Shown: in pieces, positions 33,401-47,112 of the stretch | Layout: each line of letters starts with the position of its first letter | Numbering within the stretch: the first letter of the stretch is position 1 | Assembly (NCBI GenBank): GCA_022835595.1 | Contig: BQUP01000005.1 | Coordinates: forward strand, 1,116,001 to 1,180,000 | Direction: 5' to 3' | Source: Cystobasidium ongulense | Taxonomy: Eukaryota > Basidiomycota > Cystobasidiomycetes > Cystobasidiales > Cystobasidiaceae | Length of the DNA stretch: 64,000 nucleotides | Program-made: the position numbers and the translations under genes | The notes under the pieces: model-generated | Databases searched by the model: none | Seen by the model: only the letters and a program-made list of their open reading frames with translations | Told to the model about the DNA's origin: nothing

Positions 33401-36400
33401 CTCCTTCAGCTGCGCTACCCGCCCTTGCATAACTTCCAATTGAATGTCCAGCGCATCTGGAATGAATTAGCGTATCAGTGTCTACAATGGAGCATCTTAT
33501 ATATGGGGATACATACCTCTTGCGCGATCGAGCAAGCAATAATGAGACGGTTCCTTGCCAAACTTCGATATTGGGCCCTTTGGGTCTTCCTTCGAAACAC
33601 CAGCCTTACCAAATTCGGCAAGCTTCTCAGCCTCTGGTGTTGAGCCTGGACCAGTGTATACTTTGCCGTCGCGCAAGGGGGGATGCAGATAGTCATGCTG
33701 CGCATAACGTGAATATGTCAAGCGTGGAGTTTTGAGACACGACAGGAGGTGCATGTTTGGCTGACGTTCTCCAAGGACGGTGTAGAGATCTATGTAGTCG
33801 TCTTCATCGACCCATTCCATATCCTCAGAAGAAACGGCTTCGGCCGTATCCATGTTCAGAAAGTCGGTCATGTCCGCGTACCCGCTGTCACTATCCGTGT
33901 CTATCAGGATTGGACAAGTGAATCTGGCTGAAACAACTCGCAGATCCGTGTCCTTGCAGTCGACCTCTACGCGATGAAAAGCTTTGTGCATCCGGATTTG
34001 TACATCTTGAGATTCTTTCTTGCGTGTTCTCGTCTCTTGTTCGCGCTGGTGCATGTCGACATTGAAGTGCTCTAGCCTGCCTTTCACTCCAAGAACAGTG
34101 GAGATGCCCTTGCGCGCATCCTCCGCCACTTCTTGCTTGAAAGTATGAGCAATATAGACTGGCGCCAGCTGTATACGGTATTTAATGGTAGCGCATGATT
34201 TTCCGAACTTTTTGGAAGGAGGTAATGAGCTCTCGAAGATGGGGCCGTGACGAACTGGCAAGCTGAGAGTGCCGTCAAAGAGGTGCCACCAGGCTGAGAA
34301 GTGCACGAATCCATTGGGCGTCAGATGCAGGGTATTCGCTGGCGAATCTGGTTCATTGGCGACGACTGAGATGGAGAAATGGATGAAGTCGGACCGGAAG
34401 GCGCGGTATGAGTCGAGGTGCTGTAAAACCAGATTATTAGATTTGAAGAAGGTGGCGTGCCTATGCAAAGCTCGTTACACACCTTGAAATCAACTCCCAT
34501 AGCATCGAAACCAGATATTGTCTTGACATCATAGTGAGGTCGAAACTCGAATAACCGGCATTGTCTATGGAAGAGTGAACCGCTGCAGTTCTGTTTGCAG
34601 TCATCGTCACGGCAGGTTCGCTCAAAGTGCATACCCAAGCCCCATTTTACGCCTCCCTGGAACTTTGCGCAAACCTTCGATAGCCTTTGCTCTCTCGATT
34701 CGGCTTTGCCGGCATCCGGTACGGGTATACTCCCCGTGGAGAATCGAGCTTGAGTGCGTGGCCTTTCATGCATACGACCGCTGGTGAGCTTGGTGGCATA
34801 GGCAGCGAGATCTATAATGTACAGGTCAGCTTTGGAAGTGAAAATCAACTAACAGGAGCTGGCTTACCTGGAATACCAAGAACAAAACGATCACTCAAAA
34901 TTTGGAAAAACTCCTTGTCTCGATTGTCGAAGCCGATCTTCCATCGTATATCGTCGTGCCAGGAAAGCGAAAAGCCAGCTCCTGAGCCCTGGACGCTATA
35001 TGGGTCTCGAGAGCCTTTCAAGATCAGATGCAAGGGACCCTTGCCTCTGAAGGTAATGTCGATTTGCCAGTGTAAGATCAAGCGAATCTTGTCCCAGAAT
35101 CCTAAGCGTTCGGATGGATCTGGCGGGGGCTTTGTGAGCGAATCCAGCACGCGCATAACGTCCTGTATGGCGGGCTGCACGGAGTTGCCCCATGACAGTC
35201 TCGTGGCGGAGTCGGAGTGAATAGTGATGACGGGGGTAGCATAGAACTTGACTGGCATAGCAGTCCGAGGAACGCGAAAGTAGTAGCCTTCTGATGATCC
35301 CCGTGGTCCACCGTGTTCTGCTGGGACAATCATAGCAGTCACGTGTCGAGTAGAATTGGAACCTGAGAGCTCTTCCGCTATGACGAAGTCAGTCACGAGA
35401 TGCCACGATTGCGTAGCTTCGTCTGCCGTTTTACTGTCATCGACAAACGCAGGGATATCCAGCAATGGGATGGGATAGTCTCGTATGTGCGCTATGGCTT
35501 CGTTCATTTTCCAATCAAGATGGAAAGGAATGTTCAAAGAATATAGAGTGTCTCGCGGGATGCCCTTGCCGATGTCGAACATAAAGTCGCTCAAGCCATC
35601 TCCGTCCAGATCGAATGTGGGCTTAGAGAGTTTAATGTCGACAGCTCTAAAGACTAGCCGCATGAGTGGGGTATCTCCATGATGATTAAGCAATTGAACA
35701 GGCAATTCATGGTCGGCGCTCCGAATATTCCCATACAGATTCTTGAGATGCTTGTCTTCTTCGCGAGTTCGCTGTGATTGAGCATCTCGGATGATTCTGA
35801 TCCACTCCTTGGAGTTGCGCTCGTCTAAACGTTCCTTGATGCGAGCCAGGGAGGCCCGTTTAGGCTGCGCGTGGACGGGGTTGTCCGTGTCATGGTAAGT
35901 TGGATGATGTTCATGCTGCGGTCCATTGTGATCTATCACGTGAACGCCATCGTTCTCACTGGACCTGCGAGTCGAATTCCCCGTTTTCAAGCCGGAAGCC
36001 AGCTCCTCGGCCTCTAGCGCTTTCACCGCCTTTTGATAGAGCTTCTCACGATTCAGGCGGTGGCGCTGTTCTAGCTTACCAGCATTCCACACGAGATTTA
36101 GCTTGGCTTCGAATGGATCATCAGCTGCTTCGAGGACCAGTATCTTCATATCTACTCGGATCTCGGGGATGCGTTTGGGTGATTCAGCACGTGGTTCTAT
36201 AGCGGACGAGAACTTGCCGTGCACAAATTGATGGCTTAGCTGCTTCGATAGTTTGACGAATGTGACTAGGTTATCGACGATCTCCGAGAAAGGATATTTG
36301 CAAGGTATACGCAACCGGGCACCATCACCTTTCAGAATAAAGCTACGTTCCTGTTGCTCGGCATCCTTCTTCATTATCAAAGCCAATTTTCTGAGTCTGA

Positions 36401-39400
36401 TGATGTCCTCCCACAAGCCAACGCAAATGTGACTCTCACCAGCTACGACGCCTGATTCCATCTCTAGCTGTAGATCCTCCTTGTGCGTCGATAACTCCAC
36501 CCGTCTCAAACAGGCGTATAATTTGACCGCATGCGGTAGCGTCCAATAGAGGTGTACTTGCGAAACATTGCACTTGAGTTGTAAATGCGGCTTCGGCTGC
36601 CGTCCAGGCAGTCGTTTCGGTTCAGGGTGCTCAGGCGGCAGAAGCGAGCGTATAGCAGAAAAGGCCAACAGGAAGCAGTACACTTGGAACATTTCAAAGC
36701 GTATCAGGATTTGGGGTATGCGGATGGCCAGACCAATACAATCTTGATGAGCAGGACCATGCGAGCTGTTCGACGGAAAGCGTGAATGGGACGGATGGCT
36801 GCTGTCTTCTTGACCTGGACCGACGTGTCTGGTCCAGAAAGTGATTCTCACATCTATCTCTTCGATAAAGAAGAAATCCCTTACGCGGGCTGCTGAAAAG
36901 CGGGAGAATTTCTTATCTGCCTTTCGCTTCTGGCGCTCGCTGGGCATAGACGGAGATTCGGGTTCGACATGCTCATGGGGAGTGAAAAAGTGATCGCGAG
37001 ATAGTTGGCACCACTTCCAGCCTTTCTTGAAGTCAAATTCTACGTCAGCAGTAGTGCTGCGACCTTGCTCGTTGACGGGAGGCTTTGCCCGCATTATTCT
37101 GTTCTCATTACCCGAATCTTTCAGTGGATTGACCCGCAAACCGCGCATCTGTAGGGTAACGAAGGCTTGGTCTGTTTTGTGCGTTTCATTGAAAACGCTT
37201 TGAGCGTGTGCTCGTAAATCTGGCGGCAGGCCTAGTGGAGCGCGGATGTGTGCGTGCGACTGACCGACCACATAGCGATCTTGTCGATAGCGCTGCACGG
37301 TTAACTGAGATATCCGCATCGCAAGTCCTCTACAGACTCCGGGCATGAATCTAGGGTCAGGACCAGCGATGTAGAGCTCGATATTCGTGATGCCGAGTGA
37401 GAAATGTATGTTTGGGGGGAGGGCTTCAGAAAGAGGCGTCACAGTTGTTCTTGTCTCACTGCGTACATCGACTGGAGTGGGATCGCTGTCTTCTGACCTG
37501 CTGAATGCAGTCGAGCTGGCTAGCGTTTCTGCGTCGTCGGCAAAGTCTGCTTTTTGAGGCTCAGTAGTGAGGTGTAATATAGATGATAAACAGTGATGCA
37601 CATCCATGTTCGAAAGTTCTGATCGTGGTCCGTCACACACGAGACTAACGCTGCCACGCGCATCCCGACTGTCGACCAGGGATAGGAATGCGGCATCGTC
37701 GAGTGTATGCTCGCCTGCACTGATCTCCCGACCGAATATTTCTAGACCAGCAATCACTTCAATAGCTGCGATTGACAGGATATCGTGTCGTTTAGTGGTG
37801 TGGGGCCTCGAGTGTTGCCGGACGTGACCTTGCTTGGTAGGTGGAGGAACGCGACTCCGACTGCGGGGACTACTGCCTTCCGAAGTAGACGTGAAACGAT
37901 CTGAACTCGCTGAGGTAGGATTTGACCGAGTATCACGCGCTTGGGGATTGTGCGAGCTCAGGAGATACACATCGATCTTCTGGAAACTAACAGCGGCGTC
38001 AACAAAGTATACGAAAGGATGATCGATGACTTCTTTCTGTCCGCCTGAATGACTTCCGGCGATTCGGCGAGCATGTTCAGGCATGCGTCCATCATCCGGC
38101 GTGATGAAGCAGAGAAATTCATTCTCCTTGTACAGCTTTGCAGAAAGTGCGACAGGATCCGCCGAGCCCTTTCTACTGGGCAAAGGTTGGATTCCGGGTT
38201 CGGGAACTTGGGCAGAAGGTACGGGTGAAGTCGACAACGACCATTCTTCTTGATCTTCCCCAAGCAGCGGCGAGTCAAACATGCGCTTTCTTGCTTCCTT
38301 TGCTCGCTGCTCCGAGGCTCGCTGACTTTGTGATCCTCTAAACAGGACGTTTGGGATGAAAATACTACCACGCTTGATCTCTTGCCTGAGCTCTCGTCGT
38401 TGGGCTTCTGTGCGATGGACTGGTACATCGGCGTAACGTGTATGTAAAGTGACGGCAAGAGCAGTAATGTGCACGCAGAGAAGCGAAGGGCCAGAGAAGC
38501 CAGGCGAAAGTTCCGCGTCGTCTTCACCTGGACCGAAAGATGCTCGATGCGCCACTTGCGGTCCCAAGATGCGATACCCGCAGCGCCCAAATTCGACAAC
38601 CACAGCCAGTGTTGGCGGGCTGTAAGCCTGCCATGATTTGTGGAGTACATCTGAATCAGAAAGACCGTCGGTTTCATCGTCGAAACTTTCTTGTATAGCT
38701 GCTTTCTTGGCGCTGTGCGCAGTCAAGACCAGAAGTAGGCCCTGCACAATTTCCAGACTTGCTTCGCCATTAACTCCTCCAATATCCGCTTCTAAGACTG
38801 TCAAGCCGGAACTTCGGTCGTCCGAGTAGGTATCTTCGAGATTGGTACTGCTCTCGCGTTGAAATGGGCTGACAGGCTCGACCGAACCGCCCCATGTGCT
38901 TGCATTCAAGTCGTCGCTAGGATTGCTTAAGTACTGCTTCGGCTCGCGGAACAGCGCATCAAGGCGCTGAGGCAGCCAACTCGACGAAAGGTGGAAACCG
39001 GATGGCGATATTTCCAGCATGCGAACAGATTTGGCTAGTTCGAAGAAAGGGTCAGTGAATCAGCATGACCGTCGTCTATAATAAGGCGAACTCACGCGAA
39101 TCAGATTCGACCGCCGCTGCATCGATATCAAATTTTTCGAAGCCGGCTTTAGCAGCGAACTTGAGGATAGTATGCCGGCCAAACCAATGTAAATGTCTTT
39201 CATCTGCTTCCATGGTCTTGCTGACTACGGCTTGCGCAGCCAAGCCTCTCAAGCGACATCCAAGCTGTATCTGTGCAGGAGCCGCTATTGTTGTACTAGG
39301 CTTCTCGGCGTATTCGGGCAAGACTGCCTGAAGCTTGATCAGAGGTATGCTAAAAGTGATAGACTTGAGCATTGCTGCTGGATTTCGGCTTGCTGGAATA

Positions 39401-40881
39401 GGCGGAAGGTCGGGGTATGCATTGAGTGGCAGCGAAGATCCTTCCTCTTCAAACGATGGAGACTCTGAAGCCGTCCGATAGCGAGGCGTCCCTGCTCGGT
39501 GATGCTGTTCACTTGGGTAGCGTGCATGTAAATGGGGCCCTAGGTGAGGACCAAAATGCGGTTGTGGATGTGGACTTATCGTACCCTCTACCCTGCTGAC
39601 TACTTCCAGAAGGCTGTTCAAGCGAATCTTGATGGATGAAGGCAGTAAACCTCCAGCAACTCCACCAGTCGAGGTAGTAACAAGCTTTTCGTCTTTCCCA
39701 AAGGTGGACGAAGTCCGCAGAAAAGCGAATGAAAGATCCAGTATAGTCTTTCTCGGTTCTAGTTCACCAGCGTCGTTGCGATGGTACAGACCGGCCATGC
39801 CAATGGCAGGGTCAAAGTTGGCTTGCGCTTCGATGAGCAATGGACCCGTCATCTCCAAAGCTCGACTTTCTGAAGCTGCCGATTTCCAGGAATGTGCTTT
39901 ACTATCAGATTTAGGCACGTCTTGGGCATTGAGCGAAAGCTGCTCGAGTCGGGCCCAGAGGCCGACATAGCTTCTGTTTCGCCTGACCAACTCTCCGCCT
40001 GCTCTGACCAAACCTATCTTCAGCGAGGTCTTGATCTGAGGTATATCAAGAGTAATGTCGGTGACTTCGAGTGCTAGAAAAACACTCATCAAGCTGCATC
40101 TTCGACCGAAAGAGTTGATCTGGGTCAGAAGCGGGGCCACTATGCGGTGGCGGAAGACACGTGTTGCACGGCTGAGCTTTCGAGAGAGACTCTTGCGGCT
40201 GGCCTCTGGGAGCGAGCGTACTAGAGCGGTTCGTATACGACGGCGGATGTGGTGTATTGTTTTTATAGTGTAAAGAAATAGCTGGCCGAGCTGGCGTAGT
40301 GCGGATGGGGAGGTGTGATGGGCGGGTGGCGAATTATTCTTTTGCGAAAAGGCGAGGTTGTTCGGGCTGGGTGTGGTTGTGAATGGCCGAGGGCGTAGAG
40401 GAGATGAAGGAGAGAGATGTGAATCGTCGAGGGTGGTGTCGGCTGAAGTGTGGTCCATTGCCAATGAACTGTCTGCGCCAGTCTCTCTACTTGGAGCGAG
40501 ACGCAGCGAGACGGTGACGCCTTTGATGACGAGACCGAGCCATGCAAGACGGATGTCGTTGTCCTTTGCGCCTCGTCCTCGCAGAGTGAGGGATATGCGC
40601 TGTATGTGTACTCGCTGGATCTTTGCAGATCTAGTACCGGCAGCAGCATGGCGGATGATGCTCCACTCGAGGTCGTTCAGCGAAGCCCATCCGACGTGGC
40701 CGACGGAGACGTGGGCGTGGAGGAAGCGGTTGCATACGACGGAGAGCAGTAGGCGTGCAACGGCCCATAGGAGAGCGAGTGCTGCTGTCCAGGCCAGCAG
40801 CGATGCGAGTTGGGGGAGTCCGGGTATGAGCGAGGCAGGATGGGTGGGCAGCCAGCTTTCGAGTGCGGCGAAGCGGGGCAT
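30423..40881 (-). CDS. FMP27: Fmp27/Hob/BLTP2 bridge-like lipid-transfer protein
   Basis: A protein of roughly 3,000 residues in nine or so exons, the largest gene here. I choose the ATG at 40881 (caccATGCCCC, MPRFAALESW); an upstream in-frame ATG at 40947 would add 22 polar residues. The N-terminus has a membrane helix (ASLLAWTAALALLWAVARLL) that anchors it in the ER, then the first repeating beta-groove unit (VGHVGWASLNDLEWSI). The diagnostic block GFWDKIRLILHWQIDITFRG, GKGPLHLILKGSRDPYSVQG, SGAGFSLSWHDDIRWKIG lies mid-protein. The C-terminal part has AMTAKAIKFIKDFAKETKKN and GLIYKSPTIIHCNRIWTYFD. Family members form long hydrophobic channels at ER-plasma membrane contacts and move phospholipids. 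The C-terminal tail is Ser/Asp-rich with basic patches, a likely membrane- or kinase-contact region. Stop at 30425-30423. Confidence 0.93.
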
Positions 40882-41290
40882 GGTGTTGTGATTGTCGTTG
40901 TCTGTGGATGAAGCTGAGCTGTGTCCATCATCAATGACATTAACCATTCTCAAGCATTACTCACCTCGAATAGCTAATAATGCACGACAGTCGCGATCAC
41001 CATCGAGGATGGGAGAGCAGCTCGAGCCGGGCCAGCAGCAGCAGGGCGGACAGCGACTAGACGGGTGTGCTCGTCGTGGTCAGTCGGCGTGGTCCAGCTG
41101 AGCCAGCTGCTTCACCGCGCACCATGGTGGAGAAGCAAGCTCGAGTTGGAGGGCGGTCAACGGCGAGGATGGCCATCCAGAGGCTCTTGTTCTCGCTCCA
41201 ACCACCGCATCGCATTCCAAGTGGTGTCCTTCATCCTCACACCCCACCCTCGTCCAGTCGACTGCTAGAGTCCTGGAAGTGTCGTCAACC
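40882..41290. promoter_or_regulatory. divergent promoter region FMP27/ARC40
   Basis: Both flanking genes are transcribed outward. A short CAG run (cagcagcagcag) occurs near 41034. No other element is clear. Confidence 0.5.
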
Positions 41291-42819
41291 ATGTCCCTCG
41301 ACATCCAGCGCATCGTCAATGCCCCCATCACCTGCCATTCATTCAATGCAGACAGGACTCGTGGGTGCGACGTCGAAGGAGCGTAGTACACCACACTGAG
41401 CACTGTCATGCTCACCCAGAACTCGCCATCTGCCCCAACACGTCGGAACTGCACATCTACCACAAGACTGGCGCCGACTGGAAGCTCATCCACGTCCTGG
41501 CAGAGGTGGGTGGGACAGCATTCAATCACGAGATAGGACATGGGCACTGAATGCACTCGTACACAGCACGACAAGGTCATCACCGGCGTAGAATGGGGCC
41601 AGAAGACTAACCGGTCAGTCTCTCTCTCTCTCCATGCCGTCACCGCTCGCGGGATGGCTGATTCGACACCTCCACAGCATCGTCACCTGCTCGCAGGACA
41701 GAAACGCCTACGTCTGGACCTTCAACTCGTCCAGCAGCGTATGGGCACCCACCCTTGTCCTCCTGCGCATCAATAGATCCGCAACCTTTGTCCGCTGGTC
41801 GCCCAACGAGACCAAGTTCGCTGTAGCTTCGGGAGCAAGAACGATTGCCGTATGCCAGTTCGATGAAGAACAGAACTGGTGGACGGCCAAGCACATCAAG
41901 AAGCCCATCAGATCCACCGTCTTATCCCTCGACTGGCATCCTAACGGCGTCCTTATCGCTGCCGGCTCCGCGGACTTCAAAGCGCGAGTCTTCTCCGCTT
42001 ACTTGAAGGAAGTTGACCAGAAGTGAGCTTCAAAAGCTAGACCGTGCCTCGTTTACCCAGCTGATCTTCCTGTCATGACAGACCCGAAGCCGATGTATGG
42101 GGAAGCAAGTTCCCGTTCAACACCGTTTGCGGGGAGTTCGCCTCTCTTGCAGGAGGGTGGGTCCATAGCGTAGCTTTCTCCCCATCAGGCGATGCCCTGG
42201 CTTTCGTTAGTGAGTGACGTTGATTAGGATAAAACCTGACCTCCAAGGTGCTTGAAGCTAAGTCTCGTATATTTCAGGTCACGACTCCGCTTTGACAGTC
42301 GTCTATCCGTCTGGCCCGGATGCACCACCCCAAGCGGTACACAACGTGCGCGTTCCTTCACTGCCCTTCCTTTCCCTGGTCTGGATCAGCGAAAACGCTA
42401 TAGTTGCAGCCGGCCACGATTACGAGCCTATCCTCTTCACCGGCTCTGCAAGTGCGGGATGGACCATCTCGAAATCCCTCGACGATCCCTCTACACGGGC
42501 ACATACCGCATCAGGTCAACGCATCCCCTCAGCAGGCGGTATTGGTCGATTGAACAACGAAGCTTTCAATCGCTTCAAGGCTGCCGATTCACGAGGCATT
42601 AGCTCGTCTGGTGCTGGTGCAAGTTTCGGCGCTAGCAACCTCAATAAGGGTGGAGAGCGAAATACCGCTCACCAAAACACCATCACTAGCTTGCGCATCT
42701 ACGAAGGGGGTGAGGGAGCTCCTGTCTCGAAGATTTCATCATCTGGGTTAGACGGTAGAGTCGGCATATGGAATACCGCTAGCTTGGCGGATGAGGTAGC
42801 GAAGATGTCGCTGTCATAG
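41291..42819 (+). CDS. ARC40: Arp2/3 complex subunit 1 (ARPC1/Arc40), WD40 protein
   Basis: Six exons, start [22 protein letters not shown] repeats run through [91 protein letters not shown] and [20 protein letters not shown]. The insert between blades six and seven holds the long loop ([17 protein letters not shown]) that contacts nucleation-promoting factors. The last blade is [21 protein letters not shown]1 is a core subunit of the actin-branching complex. Length and blade order match the family throughout. Stop at 42817-42819. Confidence 0.95.
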
Positions 42820-42927
42820 GCAGTCAAAAGCGATAAAGAATATATGTACATTTTGTCAGGACGAGTAGGTTTACAACAACAGTCAATATACACTAAGTCT
42901 ATGACGATCCAATGCTACACAGCTGCA

Positions 42928-44117
42928 CTAAATGTCACCCAACTTCTCTCTGATCTTGTCTACAATATCTAAATATGCATCTGTCGCTGGACTGTCGGGA
43001 TACTCGTCGATGAAGCTTGTGCCATAATCACATGATTTCCCTATCCGTGGGTCGAGGGGCACCTTGCCGAGTAGGGTGAGGTCCATCTCTTTGCACAATG
43101 CATCTGCACCTCCAGTTGATGGGATGAATATATCCGACTGACCGTGGCATGATGGACATACGAATCCGGACATGTTCTCGACGACTCCTATGATTGGAAT
43201 ATTCACTTTCCGACAAAAGTCGATTTCCTTGCGCACATCTTGTAGAGCCACTTCTTGTGGCGTCGTGATTACTATCGCTCCGTCTATTCCGGATTCTTTG
43301 AGGTATTGGACGATGGAGAGATGTTCGTCCGATGTTCCAGGGGGTGTGTCGATGAGGAGATAGTCCAGATGATCACCCCAATCCACATCTTTGAGGAACT
43401 GCTTGATAAGACCGTTCTTTTTTGGTCCTCGCCAGATGACAGCGTCGCTCGAGGAGGGCAAAAGGAAGCCAATTGACATGACACAGAGGTTGTCCATGAC
43501 GTAGAGAGGCGACCAACCTGCTGAGGTGGCATGCAGCTTCGAGTCTTGCAGGCCTAGCATGAGGGGTATCGAGGGTCCACAGATATCGACGTCCATCACG
43601 CCAGTCTGGAGATCCTCGTCGCTTGCTAGTGCCCAGCCTAGCGCAGTTGTGAAGGTCGACTTGCCTACACCACCTTTGCCAGAGAGGATGAGAATCTTGC
43701 GCTTGACTGTGGACATGCGCTGCTTTACGAGGGGTAGGTCTGGGTCTGGCCCTTTGGGCGCTGACTGGCATGCGTCTTGGTTGGGGCATCCGGCGCATGC
43801 GTCTGCTCTGCCAGCGTCTAGGGACTCGGTGCCTGCGTTTGCATTGGTGTTTGATTGAAGAGATTAGAAGTATAGATGGTGGCCAATTTTCCCAAAGATG
43901 AATCAGCTATGTGGTGGAACCTGGACAGCGAACAAGGCATGCATACCGGGACAGTGTTCGGGCGCATTCTCAGGCTGGAGAGCGTCAGAGATCACCCAGC
44001 ATGTCAGCTTGACTGGAAGCTCGCAAGTGTAGAGTGACCCACCTTGTCTGCCGGAAGAAGCGTCGCTGTCGGCTGGAATGGCTGCGGCTGGCGGAGGTCC
44101 ATGACGGCAGCAGCCAT
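42928..44117 (-). CDS. NBP35: cytosolic Fe-S cluster scaffold P-loop ATPase Nbp35
   Basis: Three exons. I choose the ATG at 44117 (gcgcc[18 protein letters not shown]); the Met five codons later is possible. Splicing gives [20 protein letters not shown] and CPNQDAC, which is the C-X13-C-X2-C-X5-C ferredoxin-like motif that separates Nbp35 from Cfd1. The Walker A is [12 protein letters not shown], Mrp motifs are [14 protein letters not shown] and [15 protein letters not shown], and the bridging cluster site is [14 protein letters not shown]. Nbp35 with Cfd1 assembles 4Fe-4S clusters for cytosolic and nuclear proteins, including DNA polymerases and helicases. Stop at 42930-42928. Confidence 0.96.
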
Positions 44118-44319
44118 GGCGCGGGTGCTGTGCAGTGCAGTGTCCTTGTCCAGGCAGGTCAGTCTCCAATGCCAGTCAGTGTGGGCTGTCGAGTTGGTCG
44201 AAAGGCGAGAAGACTGCTCTTTGCTGTCTCGCCACGACGTTCAAGACGGCCACGCTTGAAAGTGCACCAACTCGAGGCGATACAGGATAGCATGAGATAG
44301 CGACGTAAATCCCATCAGA
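44118..44319. promoter_or_regulatory. short divergent promoter NBP35/SAF1
   Basis: Only about 200 bases separate the two start codons, so the two genes must share promoter sequence. No specific motif is called. Confidence 0.55.
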
Positions 44320-46725
44320 ATGGTGTTCCCGTTCCTCGCAACCGCAACAGAGATCCTCACAGAGGTCGTCCTGCCGCTCCTCGACGCCGCAGACGTGGTC
44401 GCACTAGGACAGACATGCAAGCAGCTCCATGCCCTCATCCTCGACAAGCACAACCCCGAAGCAGAGTTCATCTGGAAGAGTCGCATCAGGCAGGACCTGC
44501 GCTTTCCGGTGTGAGCGAGCGAGCCAGTTACTGCCTGCTCTCCTACACCTTCCAGGCTGATGCAGGACACACATCCCAACGACCGCCCAGCGAAAGCACA
44601 GCAAGACAGAGCGGCTGGCTCGAGCTCTATCGCAAGATCAGGCGTCCACATGTCTAGTGCGCTGCGTTTACTGCGTACATCTGCCATAACTGACGCTGAT
44701 GACAATCGCTCACGTGCATCCATCATACCGACAACAGCCTCTGGGGAGAAGGCCGCAATGGAAGACTGGCAATTGAGCGTGATGACCCCCGAGTCAAGCT
44801 TCTCTCCCGCAATGGCGCTCTCCCCGTCCCTGCTCGGCTGCCTGTGAAAGCGCCCATCGTCGACCTCGTCGCTGGAGGATGGTCGTTCCACGCTTTGTCG
44901 GTCCATGGAAAGGTCTACCATTGGGGCCAGCTCGACGGAGGCAGTTTCGCACCATACCGCCCCGCCGCTCGGTCGGCTATTCCCCTGACTGCTTATCCCG
45001 GTGCGATGGTCCCTGTCGTCACCGAGCTCGCTCCCAACATACCCCCCATCACCCGCATGCTGTCAGGAAGACTCCATGTTCTGGCACTAGATGAGCGCGG
45101 TCGACTGTGGACCTGGGCAAATTGGGCAGAAGCCGCCCTAGTCTCGAGTTCTTGGCTTGACTATTCCCAACATCGCATAGTCGACATTGCAGCAGGATGG
45201 ACATTCTCTGCAGTCCTCCTTGAAGACCGCAAGACCAAACGTAGATCTACACATGTATGGTGGCAGCGATTCCTATCTCCCACTCTCCAAGCCTCTACAA
45301 GAGGTCACACTGAACCCGATCAAGAAGCAGATGCACGTCCGGTAGAGGGCAGACAAGGCTGTTTCCACTTTGATCCGCTACAAGTCATCACATTGCCCGA
45401 CCTGCCGGGTAATGACGAGGGTGATCGCATCCAGAAGCTCGCTGCCGGTGAATCGTTCTTGATAGCACTTACAAGTCAAGGCAAGGTCTACAAGCTAGAT
45501 CTAAGCGCACCTCAGGTTCCCTTATGGGCGGGTAACCAGTCTGCAGTGCACTTGGGGGCTTTACTACCCGCACTGGACCCAGAAGAAGAAGAGACAGAAG
45601 ACGGACGTATGCTCAGTAGATCGTTTTCTGAGCTTGAGAGACAGATAATGATCGGTCAAAAGGCTTGGATGTACCTTGAAAAGTTCAGCGAGTCCCAGCA
45701 CGACAGCCCTGACGAGAAGAGTGGGTCTGAAAGCTATTTGAGAAAGGAGACAGAAGATGGGTACAGGCAATCTAGTACAAGCAGGAAGCGTATCGCTTTC
45801 GTATCAGCCAACTTCAGGACTTTCTTCTGCATTGGCGATGGAGCGGTTCTGCAAGGACACCAAGATGCTACCGAGCAGTCCGAACCGTTGGTCAAGACCG
45901 AACTGCAGAACAGGGGGGTGATCAGGTGAGCTTCTTTAACAGAATCGTTTACATGAGCAGCTCTGATTCGATATCGGTCTCAGAGTTGAGTGCGGTGACT
46001 ACCACTTCGGCGCATTGACTGCTTCAGGCGAGCTCTACACCTTCGGTGGCTACTCGAATGGTGCACTTGGGCTGGGTGTAGAGAATACCCGACTTGAACC
46101 CTCCTTGCGCGGCACTATGGACAGAAGTGTGACCGTACCGAGTAAAGTCTCCTTCCTCGACCCAAGCCATCTCAAAGCGACAAGTCAGCCCGATGAATAC
46201 TGCTTCAATTTGGCCATGGCAGGCTGGGCAAGCGGTGCCCTCTGTGTCAACCTTAGCGACGTAGATGACGAAATTCCCGAGGGGGATGTGAGAGCTACTA
46301 TCGCTAAAGGAAAAGAGCGAGAAAAGGTTGGTCTTATAGCCGTCATGTTGCTTGTCTACTTTGGCATGCTGTTCCTCCAGAGCGCTGCCGGATAAGTTTG
46401 ATTCTGGTGCAGAAGCTGAGATACCTTTGGTTCGTCTTCCTTTTCTTTTACAATCCTGCTCGCACTCTTGTTTATGATATAACTGCAGGTGGAAGATGCG
46501 GATCACAGTGAACATGGCTCGGCACGCTGCGGTACTGGGGATTTGCTCGACAACGACCAGAGTGGCGAACTTGAAGGAGGACATCCTATCGGATCCCATC
46601 GCAGGCTGTTGCCTGGAGTATTCGGCCGAGGTGCTTTACCTTTCAGAATAGGGTACCCGGGTAGAGGAGGACGGGTGGGCAACAGAGGAGGGTTTGGTCG
46701 AGGAGACAACATTGAAGATGCGTGA
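44320..46725 (+). CDS. SAF1: F-box plus RCC1-repeat protein, Saf1-like SCF adaptor
   Basis: Five exons. The N-terminal F-box is FLATATEILTEVVLPLLDAA and DVVALGQTCKQLHALILDKH. Splicing with donor TA|GTGCGC yields RPHVYLWGEGRNGRL, the first RCC1-type strand. Repeats continue: APIVDLVAGGWSFHALSVHG, MLSGRLHVLALDERGRLWTW, HRIVDIAAGWTFSAVLLEDR, LAAGESFLIALTSQGKVYKL, and VECGDYHFGALTASGELYTF followed by GGYSNGALGLG. Yeast Saf1 directs SCF to vacuolar/lysosomal proteins that fail to be modified. The C-terminal exon is Gly/Arg-rich (IGYPGRGGRVGNRGGFGRGD). Introns 1 and 2 were set by these joins. Stop at 46723-46725. Confidence 0.88.
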
Positions 46726-47112
46726 GGTGGTGGACGATGGAACACGGACAATTGAAGCTTCAAGAGATGAGCAAGTCACGACAATGTACTGGTATGACTT
46801 GTAGCTATAGATAGAGACACGCGACTGCATAGCATTTCTGATTGATTAACGATGCGAATCTACGTTTCTGATGATCTTCCTGTCACGTGACTGGCCGAGT
46901 GTCAATGAAGTGGATGTGAATTCAAAGTGAGGCTACGTTATGGCTATGCTATTGTTATGACTGCGTGCTCTTCTGTCTGAAGCTTGACATTCCTGCCTTG
47001 GTCCTCTCTCGCCCGCCACGCCCACCTCGAGCAATTTCCAGCCAGCTGCTTTCTTCCACACCAACATCAACACCAGCACCATCAAGACGGAGGAGAGGCG
47101 AGAAGAGGCGCG
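46726..47112. other. intergenic region SAF1-MUS81, no gene seen
   Basis: 3' flank of SAF1 and promoter of MUS81 on the same strand. No element identified. Confidence 0.5.
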
